Source of the DNA: Gordionus sp. m RMFG-2023
Lineage: Eukaryota > Nematomorpha > Gordioida > Chordodea > Parachordodidae
Length of the DNA: 64,000 nucleotides
Assembly (NCBI RefSeq): GCF_954871325.1
Contig: NC_088776.1
Span: forward strand, 10,168,052 to 10,232,051
Direction: 5' to 3'
Part shown: piece by piece, positions 1 through 11,287 of the stretch
Numbering within the stretch: position 1 is the stretch's first letter
Layout: every line of letters begins with the position of its first letter
The notes under the pieces: model-generated
Told to the model about the DNA's origin: nothing
The model's database searches: none
Seen by the model: only the letters and a program-made list of their open reading frames with translations
Translations under genes and position numbers: made by a program

Positions 1-60
1 TTCCTTCCTTCCTTCCTTCCTTCCTTCCTTCCTTCCTTCCTTCCTTCCTTCCTTCCTTCC
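1..60. repeat. (TTCC)n microsatellite
   Basis: Fifteen perfect TTCC units start the window. Its last five bases, CTTCC at 56-60, reappear at 4417-4421 beyond the LTR element, so this tract was the insertion target of that element. Confidence 0.97.
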
Positions 61-308
61 TGATAAAACAATGAAAACAATAAATTAAATTATATGTATT
101 TATATATATTATCTATCTTTTACAATTTTCATTCTATATATATATATATTATTTTTTTAAATTATTTACATATATATACAAAATAAGAATTTTATAAAAT
201 TAAGATTTATTTTAAGGTTAAAGAAAAAGAATTTAATTTAAAGTAAATTTTTTAAGGTTATAAAATTTTACAGGTTACATTATTCATTTTATTTTTACAT
301 ATTTAACA
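61..308 (-). repeat. 3' LTR of the Ty3/gypsy fossil
   Basis: In element orientation it starts TGTTAAATATG (308 downward) and ends CATTGTTTTATCA (61). It aligns along most of its length with 4129-4416, for example through the AT-rich blocks at 175-235 and 255-308. Confidence 0.85.
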
Positions 309-324
309 TTTCCTTCTTTTTTTT
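309..324 (-). other. Polypurine tract of the LTR element
   Basis: On the minus strand the 16 bases directly before the 3' LTR are all purine (eight A, then GAAGGAAA). This is the position and composition of the plus-strand primer site of LTR elements. Confidence 0.75.
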
Positions 325-3300
325 AAAGTGACTTCATTCCTCAGTTTCTCATCTTCTCTATTGCTCCATTAGCCATTTGTTTCTCTATTGCTCCATTAGT
401 CATTTGTTAGTACGACTTGAGTTTGTTTGTCCATTGAATCATCGTTTGTTGAACATTGTTTGTTGATTTGCTGTTTGTATTTGATCATCCCATTTCCATT
501 TGGCTTTATTTTTTTTTTAAATTTATTTATTTATAATAATCATAGTCGTAAGTCATAATTCCTATTTTCACCTTTTTTGAACTTGTGAATTTTGACCTTG
601 AACTTGGGATTTTTGAACTTGAACTTGTTCTTCACTTCTTCCTCCTCTAAATACCTTTGTAGTATCATTTGTTATTATATTTGTTGATCTTTTCTTTATT
701 TGATCTAAATGCTTCCTAATAATATTGTGTCCAATATCTATTTTATATGACAAGTTCTCATCTTTTTTTATCACTATTTCTTTATCCCAAATATTTTCTT
801 TAAACGTCTTGTACCAAATCTTTTCTCCTATAACTATTTCTCTATTCTTCGATATTTTCCTTCATTCTCGTTTTCTTCCAGTGGTTTAATTAAAGCCCAT
901 TTAGTCCTGATTGTCCTTGAAAACATTAATTTGCTAGGTATCATGTTTGTTGTATCATAGGGGATTTCTATAATTAAACAAAAATTTATCCAAAGCAATG
1001 TCCATTCTTGTTATTTTCCATATTCCTTTTCATACTCAATTTCATAGTTCTTATCATACGTTCATATTGACCATTTGATTGTTGATGATGAGGTGCTGTG
1101 AGTATATGTTTTATACCATGATCTTCACAAAACTTTTTAAATAAGTAGCTAGTAAAGTTAGTACCGTTATATGTCACTATTTTGTGTGATATTCCAAATT
1201 GACTAATTATTCTCATCAATTCTTTTTCAGTTGATTCCATCGTTATGTTCTTCATTCGTTTTATTATCGGAAATTTGCTATTCGCGTCAACAAATACCAT
1301 AAAATTGTTGTCTACGAATTGTGCAAAATCTATATGTACACGTTCAAAAATCTTTGTTGCTTTTTCCCATGGGTTTTGCATGTTGTGAGGATTATCTGTT
1401 TATTTATTGCATGAATCACAATTTTTTACCTCTTGACCTATCTCTGTGTTTATTCCAGGCCACCACAAATAATCTCTTGCTAACAACTTTGTTTTGCTTG
1501 CTCCTAGATGTCCCTTATGTAATTCACGTAAAATCTCCTTTCTCATGTTTAGCGGTATTATTATTCTATTTTCCTTAAAAAGACAATCTTTCATCAAGCT
1601 CAATTCCATTTCCATATTTTTGTACTCTTTGTTTTTTATCGGTTCATTACTCCTAATATTATCAATTATTTCTATTAATTCTTCATCATTATTTGTTTAT
1701 CATCAAATTTTTCACCATCTATATTTTTTATCATGCTTTCTGTATTTCTCTGTGGTAATCTTGATAAACAATCTGGCACTAAATTTTGTTCCCCGGTCTA
1801 TGTATTATTGTATAATCATAAGCTCCCATTGACAAATTCCATTTTTGCAAACGCATTGATATTGAAGTATTTTCTTTAAGTTTTTTTGAAAAAATATTAT
1901 TAGTGGTTTGTGATCTGTTATTATCGTAAATTTTGTCCCAATCAAATATTCTTGAAATTTCTTAACCACGTATATTATAGTTAATGCTTCTCTTTCAATA
2001 TTTGTATAATTTGTTTCAGCTTTCAACAAAGTTCTTGACGCAAATGCTATAGGTTTCTCTTTACCATCACCTTCATTGTGAAATAACACCGCACCTAAAC
2101 CTTTCGAAGTATCAGTTGCAATTCTTATTGGTAAATCAGGGTTGTAAAAATTTAGAGTTGGCGGACTACTGATCAACATTTTAAATCATCAAAACTTTTC
2201 TGATGTGCATCTTCCCATACGCATTTTTCTTTGTTGACTATTTTATATAACGGATCTGCTAAATCTGCAAAGTTACACAAAAATTTTCTGTAACAACTAG
2301 CCATGCCTAAAAATGTTGCTAATTCATCTTTTGTTGTCGGTTCTAGCATGTTTGTAATGGCTTTGATTTTGTCTTCGTTCGGATGTATTCCTTTTTCGTC
2401 TATGTCATGTCCAAGAAATCTTATCTCTTTCTTCAGAAACACACTCTTGTTGAAATTTGGTATAAGTCCATATTTTGATATTTTGTCGAAGACTTTTTTT
2501 TATGTTGTTCACATGCGTTTCAACATTATCACCAGTTATCAGTAAATCATCTATGTAAAATATGACATCCTTCATGTCTCCAAAAATTCGATCCATAGTA
2601 CATTGGAATATTGCTGATGAAGTTTTTAAACCAAATGGGAGTCTTGTAAATCTTTAATAACCCTTGTGCGTTGATATTGTAAGTAGATCTCTAGAGTCTT
2701 TATGTATTGGTACTTGCAGAAATGCGTTTAAAATCAATTTTTGTAAACTTTTTTTCTTTCGATAATTTTGAAATTAAATCATTGATACGCGGTATAGGAT
2801 ATTTAAAGTCCTCTAAAGCAGGGTTTATCGTATTTTTGAAATCAGCACATAGCCTTAGTGATTCATCACTTTTATAAACAGGTGTGAGTGGACTTGCCCA
2901 GCGTACTTCCTCTACTGGTTCTATTATCTTATCATCAATCCATTTTTGTAACTCTTTTGTTATTAGATCAAGTCTTTTATACGGAACGCGTCTTGGTAAT
3001 CTTCGGTTTTGCATCTTTTTTTAAGTGTAATTTAACATCACTGCGACATATTGGTTTTTAATTAATTTTTAAATTGCATTGTTTTATCATGGTGGCAGAA
3101 TATAACTACTTAATTATAGTTACGTTACCTTCAAAATATACTATTCGCCGATTATACGATGAAAGAAAAAATGAATATACATTCGCAATACATCAAAGGA
3201 CGACAATTATTCATTTATATTATAATCGATTAGAAGATAATGCAGAATGCTTATAGACTGATACACGGAATACATACTATTTGTTTTATTGCTACAGTGT

Positions 3301-4128
3301 CACCTTCTATTTTTATATTTTCTGTTTTATTAATTATGTTATCAAACGCCTCTTGTTCCTCATTTCCTTCCCTATTTTTAATATCTCTGGTATAGTTACA
3401 CTTTCTGTACGTAAAATTTTCTGCCATATTTCCTTATTAATAGCAATTTTTTCAATTGCTCTATTATAATCATTGAATTTACATGTATTCCTTAATATAA
3501 ATAACTTACCCAATCGCTGAATGTCACACTTTTTTCTATTAAACTCCTTTAAATATGTCTGTATGATATCCGGATGTAGTAGTTTGAATCTTTCAAGTAA
3601 AATTGACGGATTGCTAAATTCGGTTGGAGTAAATATAGCCTCTAACTTCAGATATTCCTCCTCGGGCAGTTTTTGTGTAAACGCATACGCCTTCTCCGCA
3701 TCTGTGAATTTAGGTTCTCTAAAAATAAGGTCAAATTTTTTAAAAAAAACTATTGCTAGTATAAGTTGGACACTCTATAAAATTATTCTTTAAATTTATT
3801 AAAGGTTTCATCTTTATTTTATTATTTCAATATTTTATAATCATAATTTATAATATATATATATAGCAAAACACAATACAACTATTTAATATAGTTGGTA
3901 TCTCTTTGCTTTTAAGATGAACAATCTCCCATTACTGTCTATGTATTCCTTGCCATGTATCAGTCTATAAGCACTCTGCATGTCTTCTAATCGATGATAA
4001 TATAAATGAACAATAGTCCTGCTTTTATATATTGTGAATGTATAATCATTTTTTCTTTCATTATATAATCGGCGAATAGTATATTTAGGTAACGTTACTA
4101 TAAATAGGTAGTTTTATTCTGCCACCAT

Positions 4129-4416
4129 AATAAAACGCAGAAAGCTACGAGAAATAATAAAAATAAAAACTTTTTTTATTTGTAACAATATCTCTTTTTA
4201 CAATCTTCATTCTCTATATAATATATATTGTTTTTTATAATTATTTACATATATACAAAAGAAGAATTTTATAAAATTAAGATTTATTTTAAATTAAAGA
4301 AAAAGAATTTAATTTAAAGTTTTTACATATAGAAAAAGAAAAGTACGAAAGTAAATTTTTTAAGGTTAAAAAATTTTAAAGGTTACATTATTCATTTTAT
4401 TTTTACATATTTAACA
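4129..4416 (-). repeat. 5' LTR of the Ty3/gypsy fossil
   Basis: It is the partner of 61-308 and carries the same TGTTAAATATG edge at 4416. Its inner edge near 4129 is approximate. It adjoins TGGTGGCAGAATA-type sequence, which begins TGG as tRNA primer-binding sites usually do (compare the inverted copy at 3087). Confidence 0.75.
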
Positions 4417-4510
4417 CTTCCTTTATTTATTATTATTATTATTATTTATACCATACCAGCGGTTGTTAAACTACCTTTATTAATGATCTTTTTTATTTCC
4501 GCTCCGAAAG

Positions 4511-5352
4511 ATCCTCACGTTAAACCGGTGCCCAAAGATGTCACTCGAATAGCTTACACCCGAGATTTTATGATAAAATGCGCTTTCTCACCATTTGCCC
4601 GAGTGACGCCCAAAGATTTACCAAAATTATCGAAAGATGTTCCCTTCCTGATAAGGGCTGTCCCGCAGGTTTTTCCTATTCAAAAAATCTAATTATATTT
4701 TTTAAGAGAGCTGTATTATTCATTATGAAAGTAGATCATCAATTGTATTTAAATAAATTGATCAAGATTATTAGAATTTTTTTTACGATACCATATAAAT
4801 ATATCCTAAAGGAATAAATGGAGGGAGAGGGTAAGAAACGAAATAAAACTAATATATACCTCTTATTATATTGTTTATCACTAGGACCCCACCTTCTACC
4901 TTAAGCCTCAGCCGTCGCCATTTCACTCCTCGTCTGCTCACCTGCACAATAAAGCAAATAACGGAGGCCATCCATCTTCAAACAAGTATAATTCATCTAG
5001 CTCAGCCGTACAAGGTGTTTTTCCAAGCCACATAAATGCCCCGACTCAGCCTCTCAATCAGGGTTTCTTATATCTGAATAGTAGCTCGCCGGTTGGAAAC
5101 GACCTCGTCGATCACAAACACCACCCTCACCAACAACATATTATAGGACACTCAAGTGGAGGGGGCATTATTTTATCAACCCCGCCTCCCATATCCTATC
5201 CCCCATTTTTTCCACCCCACCCACCCCCTACATTTAATAAGCAGAGCGTTGTGAGTAACGTTATTGATCATCAATCCTTGCTGGGATTGCCACCCTTTAG
5301 ATATCCACCCCCTCCATCATCTTCTGGACTGCTTCCCTCGTTTTATAAATAA
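4511..5352 (+). CDS. eIF4E-binding-motif protein, 3' exons (4E-BP or Mextli type)
   Basis: Two exons are inferred: about 4511-4668 and 4885-5352, with intron 4669-4884 (CAG then GTTTTT donor; pyrimidine-rich acceptor ending CACTAG). The join is phase 0 to phase 0. The first exon encodes TRIAYTRDFMIKCAFSP followed by TPKDLP. This matches the 4E-BP pattern RIIYDRKFLMECRNSP...TPPRDLP, with the tyrosine and hydrophobic pair of the canonical Y-x4-L-hydrophobic helix (here M-I). Such proteins bind the dorsal face of eIF4E and compete with eIF4G or recruit mRNAs. The last exon adds 155 residues rich in Ser, Pro, His and Asn, with proline runs, and ends GLLPSFYK. That tail is longer than 4E-BP usually has. 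Mextli, whose motif is C-terminal, is therefore a good alternative. Upstream exons lie left of the window or are hidden by the LTR insertion. The 5' edge of exon one is uncertain: the reading frame is open back to at least 4441. Confidence 0.7.
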
Positions 5353-5531
5353 CAATTAAGAATCATCTATCCTAATTTTAACGAAATGGTTACATTATAT
5401 ATGTACACTGTACAGTAGTTTTTGTTAGAAAGTATTCATTTATTAATTTTAACTTGATATGATAAAAAAATAATTTTAGTTTTTATTATTTAAAAAAAAT
5501 ATTGACCTTTTCAAATCAAAATATAAATCTT

Positions 5532-5537
5532 AATAAA
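5532..5537 (+). other. Candidate polyadenylation signal
   Basis: AATAAA lies 180 bases after the stop at 5350-5352 of the eIF4E-binding gene. It is plausible, but the hexamer is common in DNA this rich in A and T. Confidence 0.4.
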
Positions 5538-7117
5538 CCATGAATACCGCAAATACCGGGTTAGTATATTCTCGTTTTATATATTTTTAATCTACATATA
5601 AGCTAATTTTGGTTTAAATTTTATTAGACCGTTTTTTATGTATATAAATTTGAACTTTTATATATAATTGACTCAAAATCCTATTTATACAAATTTTTGA
5701 TATATAATTTAAAAAAAGAAATTTAAAATATAAAATGAATCAAATCTCAAATACCCCCCCCCCTCCCCACACCCCCACCCTTATTTGTTTTATAACATAT
5801 TTTCTCTTGTTCAAAACTCGAAAATTTTATTTTCCACGAGTATGTATAATTGAACGAGTTCAATACCCAATTTTTTTTTCAATTTATTTCTATATTACTT
5901 TTTCTACATGTACATATCAACGAATTATTATCCGATTATAACAAATAAAAATAACGCACGCAGTTCTTCCAACACTTGTAATTTAAAAAACAATATTTTA
6001 AATATATTTTGATTATTTATAGCCAATTATTTATTATTTTCCAATGTAAATATTTTATAAAATGTTATGTATAATATAATGATTTTTATAAACTTCGATA
6101 ATTTGATAGTTTAAATTTTTATTTTCAAAAAAGGATTATGAAAACTAATGTCCCATAATTTATTTTTTTGGGAAAGAAGTCATAGGATGACACAGTTTTA
6201 ACTTTTAACTGAAAAGAGCATAATACATCCTAGTAGTTTTTATAAAAAAATAAATATAAACATTTGAAGCAATAATATGTAATACAAACCAATGTGGGCA
6301 ATATCGTATTATCCAGTGATTTTTTAGATTTCAATCGATTGGATTAGCATAATGAGATTGAATATGTATATAATTTATAATAATATATATATTTTTTTAT
6401 CAGTTTTTATTTATACCTATAAGAAGTATAAATCCTCTTCTAAAGCGTAATTTGTTACCAATATAAATATAATTATATCTTATTCATAAAGCTTATAACA
6501 TTAATGAAAAAAAAATCAAAAAAAAGTTATAAAAAATAGGAGAAAAAAATTCATATAATTTATATCATATAAAAATAAATGTGAATAAAAAAAATTATGA
6601 TAAATGCCATGGATTATTCTTCAAGTTGATATATTTGAGTTTTGACTTGGGAATGTTATCTAAAAATATGTTCTCAAAAAATTTGATATTAGTAATAATT
6701 TTTTTGTGTTTAGGAACTTTTACATTTCTTAAATTGTTGTATATCTTTTTGTCTACTCCACAAAAGCTATTATTAACCCGATGAAAGTTAGCAACAAAAG
6801 ATAAGATTTAAATGCATAGTAAAACGTGAATTATTGTGGGCAGAGCAATGCATATATTCTGCCTTGTTACATATTTTGGGCATGTTTGTTGCTGGACTCC
6901 TTAATTTTTTTAATGATTAAAATTTAAAAGAGCATTTTAAAAAACCCATATATGGCTGATATAAAATATTCTTCGGCTTGTAAGCAGTCTATGGTTTAAA
7001 TAAGTCTATATTTGCAACATCTTAGATTAACATATTATATATGATGCAAGAAAAGAACTCAATTACGATCTCAAACGGGCTGGGGAAAAAAATTTCCATT
7101 TTTTTGAAAAATGTTGC
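5538..7117. other. AT-rich spacer, no gene seen
   Basis: There is a C10 run at 5754-5763 followed by more C-rich sequence, and otherwise A/T tracts. Short reading frames at 5735 and 6581 have A/T-driven composition and no splice context or motif. Confidence 0.6.
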
Positions 7118-7337
7118 TAGTGTTGTTAAACGGCTCGATTTGAGCCTTTTAAAAACGGCTAACTCAATATTTTAGCCAGAAAAATATTGCCTTACCCTCG
7201 AGATTTCGTCAATAGATGTTCAAACCGTTATGCCGCCTATGGGTAAAATCTTAAGGCTTGTATAATATTTTTCCTAATAAAATATTGAGTTAGCCGTTTT
7301 TAAAAATCGGCTCAAAGTAAGCCGTTTAACGACACTA
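7118..7337. mobile_element. hAT-type MITE, family A
   Basis: The 220-bp element has long inverted ends: TAGTGTTGTTAAACGGCTC at the left, and the right end reads the complement back to ACACTA. It is flanked by 8-bp near-identical duplications, AATGTTGC (7110-7117) and AATGTGGC (7338-7345). TAGNG ends plus 8-bp duplications are the hAT signature. The interior holds no coding sequence. Confidence 0.88.
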
Positions 7338-7552
7338 AATGTGGCAATTCTATGCATTTTGAATTTCTAAATGCTTCTATTGCCTCCTGTCTTTTAACCC
7401 AATTTTTAAATTGTAGAGGCATATTCAAAAACGAATCGAATAGTAACGAATACGAATAGTTAAATGATTAGAGTCAAATAAAAGATATTTTTTAAAATAT
7501 TTATAAAATTGAATAATTTAACTGTAAATTTTAACAAGATTGTATTATATAC

Positions 7553-7735
7553 TAGAGATCTGCAAAGTTAGGCCCGGCCTAAACGGAACTAAACGACATA
7601 ACATATGTCTTTTATTTTGAGTAATTATAAAGATTAATTTCTATATTTAAATAAATTCAGGCCGGGCCGGGTCGATAAATATTTTTAAAAAATTCCGGGC
7701 CGGGCTTGAAAAATTAGGCCCGATGCAGATCACTA
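7553..7735. mobile_element. hAT-type MITE, family B (GGGCC-rich)
   Basis: Ends are TAGAGATCTGCAAAGTTAGG and the reverse complement of TAGTGATCTGCATCGGGCC. A perfect 8-bp duplication TTATATAC lies at 7545-7552 and 7736-7743. Short GGCCGGG blocks stand out sharply from the AT background. It is noncoding. Confidence 0.87.
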
Positions 7736-8354
7736 TTATATACTACCCCATTTTATTGAACTTATTATTTTTTTTAAAACTTATTTATTGAAATCTGGAG
7801 AATGGTAACAGATGAATATTATAATTCTTGCAAGGTTTTCATACAGTATGACAAGAAGCTCAATCTTGCAGGAGGATGTAATTTGCTTCATGTCCTAATA
7901 ACTTAATTGCTGGGATTGCATTTATTATATTCTTTTTAAAGTCCTGTGAGCTAATTTGACATCATCATATTGAATGTTATTTTTTAACGTTTAAAACCAC
8001 TCAATGATTTAATTTAACATTTTTAAATAAATATACAAATGTATGCAATCGTATTTTATCAATAATAAAAAACTTTGTTTTTATTTTATTATCATGTAAA
8101 TTTTGACTATATTTCCGTTTCGATTTTTTCTGAATTAATTGATTTTACATATTATTTAAATATATTTTAATTGAAAAATTTTGAAAACTGTTTATTTTAT
8201 AAAGTAGACAAAATATTCAAATATGTCATGAATTTATATTTTTTTAGAATTTTAATTATTTTTGTAAATATAATTTTAAAATTATGATGCCAAATTAACT
8301 CATTGGGAATTTAATAAGTTATATTAACATTGAATAAATTTTATTTTTTATAGA

Positions 8355-9194
8355 TGTCAAATAAAATTTGAAGGTGATATTTCGGAAAAAGATATTGATA
8401 ATAGTGAGGATAATTTTAATCATCCTATTGACAATATAGATATAGATTCGGCCCATAAATGCACTCCACATTAGTGTTGTTAAACGGCTCGTTTTGAGCC
8501 GATTTTTAAAAACGGCTAACTCAATATTCCACCCAGAAAAATATTACGCAAGCCTGAAGATTTTGCTCATAGAAGGAACAAAGGTTTAGACATATATTAC
8601 CAAAATCTCGAGGTTTAGGCATAATTTTTCTGGCTAAAATATTGAGTTAGCCGTTTTAAAAAATCGGCTCAAAATGAGCCGTTTAACAACACTACTCCAC
8701 ATAGAGCTTGATAATGTTCATGAAGGTCCTAGTTTTCCTAATCTCAGTAGTAATTGGGTATTAAAAAATATTAAATCATTTGATACAACATTTTCTAAAA
8801 ATTTTTTTAATCCCCCAAATAATATTCCAACACCATATCACTTCGAATAATATTCATATGATAGATACCTGCATTGTGAATGCATGGTTATTGTATCGAA
8901 GACATTACTTCAAAAAAATGAAAAACTTTTATAAAACTTATAACATTTAAATCTCAAATAGTTCCTGCCTTGTTAATGGCAGGTAAAATTAGTAAAATAA
9001 AAATAGGGAGACCATCAAAAGAAAATCCTAAAATGCAAAAAGGATCTAAGTTACCTCAGATAATAACTGACGTTAGATATGATAATTTAGGGCATTGGCC
9101 AGAAGTTTTTAAGACTCGAAAAAGGTGTAAATTATGTGTTATCGCATATTTAAGGACTATGTTTGGAAAAATTTATGCTATAACTAGGAAATAA
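8355..9194 (+). mobile_element. Gutted piggyBac transposase
   Basis: Three separate pieces of a piggyBac-type transposase remain on the plus strand. An acidic N-terminal stretch (8375-8463) is followed, beyond an inserted MITE, by 8703-8850 ending NNIPTPYHFE, the start of the DDE domain. The C-terminal side of the domain follows at 8860-8935 with IDTCIVNAWLLYRRHYFKKM. A last piece at 8968-9194 has a DNLGHWP block and RKRCKLC, the beginning of the cysteine-rich C-terminal domain. The catalytic core between the YHFE and IDTC blocks is deleted, and the cysteine-rich domain degenerates after its first CxxC. Frames differ between pieces. It cannot be active. Terminal repeats and TTAA duplications were not located. 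Confidence 0.75.
8472..8694. mobile_element. hAT-type MITE, family A, inside the piggyBac remnant
   Basis: TAGTGTTGTTAAACGGCTCG at the left and its inverse at the right are flanked by a perfect 8-bp duplication CTCCACAT (8464-8471 and 8695-8702). It interrupts the N-terminal part of the piggyBac fragment, so it is the younger insertion. Confidence 0.92.
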
Positions 9195-11287
9195 ATTTTA
9201 AAAAATTTTTCATAATATATAAATAAATATTTTTTTATATACATGCATTTCGCTCAATGATGCCAAATTGTATCATGATTTTTTTTTTTACCTGTATACT
9301 ATGAAATAAAAGTCGAAATAAAAATTTTACATCCTTGGTGTATATAAATGAAGATTATTTATAAAAAAATTTTTTTAGTTTTATTTTAAAAAGTCGAGCT
9401 TTAAAGGGTTAAAAAAATAATCTCGCCTTTTGCATCAAGCAAATTTTAATTTTTCGCTTAATATTGTGTTCCCATACCTCTCCAATTTACGTATTTGAAA
9501 GCATATTTTGTAATGTTGTTAAACATAGGTTTTTCTTAGGCTATATGTAATAATATGATGCAAACAAAATTGCAAATAAAATTTTTTTGGTGCGATCTTA
9601 AGTGCTAGTAAATAGTAATATTTACTTGGTTGCAATCTTAATTTAACCTTTTTTAAAAAATCATTCGTATATCGAGATATTTAACATTACCAAATACTGA
9701 TAAAATTATTCAAAAAATCAGCTCAATCACAAAACAGATTGCACATATTTAAGAATATTTTTGTGTATTAATTAGTCTACAACATTTAAATCTTTTAAAT
9801 ATAATTTATATATAAAATATTTTTATAGAATAAGTAATTCTTATAATTTTTTTTAGAATCATTAAATCATTTATTAAAACTATTACGTATAATATCTATA
9901 AAAATTTAATAAAAACTTTCAAAAGAAAAAAAAATTAATATTAAGAATGACATAATTGAGTTCCTAAAAAGGAAGAATAGTTAAATTTGAAAATATTACA
10001 TATTCAACACATATATGTTTTAAGTGATTCATAATAGGAATCGCTCTTTAGCCGTATCAGCTGATTCAACCGGTGAAACCATTTTTAGCCGAAAAATATA
10101 TTCAGCCTCAGTTTTATATGAATTTAATAATTTAAAACAGCATTTTTGCACTTAAAATATATATAGAATTTAAAATATAAATTATTTATATATTAGTAAT
10201 TGTCAATTATTTTAATGTTCCGAATGAATTTACAATGTATTTAATGTTCAATAATTCAAGATGAATTTTTAATTTTTTAAACAAATTCCTAGCTACGCAC
10301 CTAAATTTACTTCGATTCTCAAGTTCACAAAAAAGTCCTCCTAAAAAAGAGGGGCCTTTTGATAAGTGTCATTCCATTCGTATTTAACTAAAGAGCTGCA
10401 GTTATAATTGATATTTTTTTTTGTAAACCGAAATTATAAACTTTTATATCTATAAAAATTAATATTAAAGATAATTTTATAATATTGAAGCTATTTATAA
10501 TAAATAATAATATATAGCATTTAAAACTATAGATTCAAGATTTTATCAATGATTTTAATTCATAACTCAAACACTTAAATTGCATATGCAGGAAAATAAA
10601 AGAGTTGAAAAAGAAAACTATCCTAAAATAAGAGTCAGATAATATTTTCGTCAGACATTTGGATCAGCTCAAGTCTTTAATATGGGGATTTAGGGCTAAC
10701 AGTAGATGCATTATTTGTTTTAAGTTTAAAAAAATTACTTTAAGTTCTGATGTAATAACTTTGATTTTGTTGCCTATATTTTTTAAAAAATTTAAAGTTC
10801 AGTTTCACGTCTAAGGGAAGAGATAACGAATGCCATAGAAACATAATTAGTTAATATAGAATATTTATTTACTAGCTAAAGAAAAAATAGATACAAAACA
10901 TTGTTACTTTATTTTTACTTCAATTGCCAAATCCACCAGTGGACATTTTGGCCCTAACATCTCACTTTTCTTAAAAAAAACATTGGATCATAAATTCGTA
11001 TGAACACATAGGCCAAAGATATCTTTTTCTTAAGACAAAAATAAAAATATAATTACTGCCTTTTTAGGGTCTCAATTATGTTTTTCATAATTATGTCCCA
11101 TCCCCCATTTAATGTATTTTATATCTTAGTTCTGTAATTGCTGTGGATAGTAAAGAAATAGATATTTTACCAAATAATATAAGGCAATAAAAATTACAAA
11201 AAAATCTATCAATAAATTTTCATATTCTAAAAATTTTATTGTTTTTAAACTTGATTAATTGAAGGATGACTTATTTATTAAATAATT
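9195..11287. other. AT-rich spacer, no gene seen
   Basis: I see only A/T tracts and short open stretches without motifs. A patch at 10040-10100 with TAGCCG motifs may be a worn element end, but no partner was found. Confidence 0.55.

Larger units (their letters stand above)
61..4416 (-). mobile_element. Fossil Ty3/gypsy-type LTR retrotransposon
   Basis: A complete insertion outline is visible. Terminal direct repeats lie at 61-308 and about 4129-4416. The outer ends read TG and CA, and a 5-bp target duplication CTTCC is present at 56-60 and 4417-4421. Parts on the minus strand, from right to left, are a leader and gag-like region (about 3280-4128), reverse transcriptase (2405-3014), RNase H (1805-2179), integrase zinc-binding and core regions (986-1615), and the integrase C-terminal end (568-774). 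The pol order RT, RNase H, integrase is that of Ty3/gypsy. An inverted copy of the 5' leader and LTR edge (about 3060-3282, matching 3955-4128) sits between gag and pol. The element is broken, with on the order of ten breaks, and its LTRs differ by many substitutions and indels, so it is old. It lies upstream of, and probably inside an intron of, the host gene at 4511-5352. Confidence 0.9.

Noticed and set aside
1321-1832. Plus-strand frames of 85 and 112 codons
   Set aside because: They are antisense to the integrase region of the LTR fossil.
3521-3793. 90-codon plus-strand frame
   Set aside because: It is the antisense shadow of the gag-like region of the LTR fossil.
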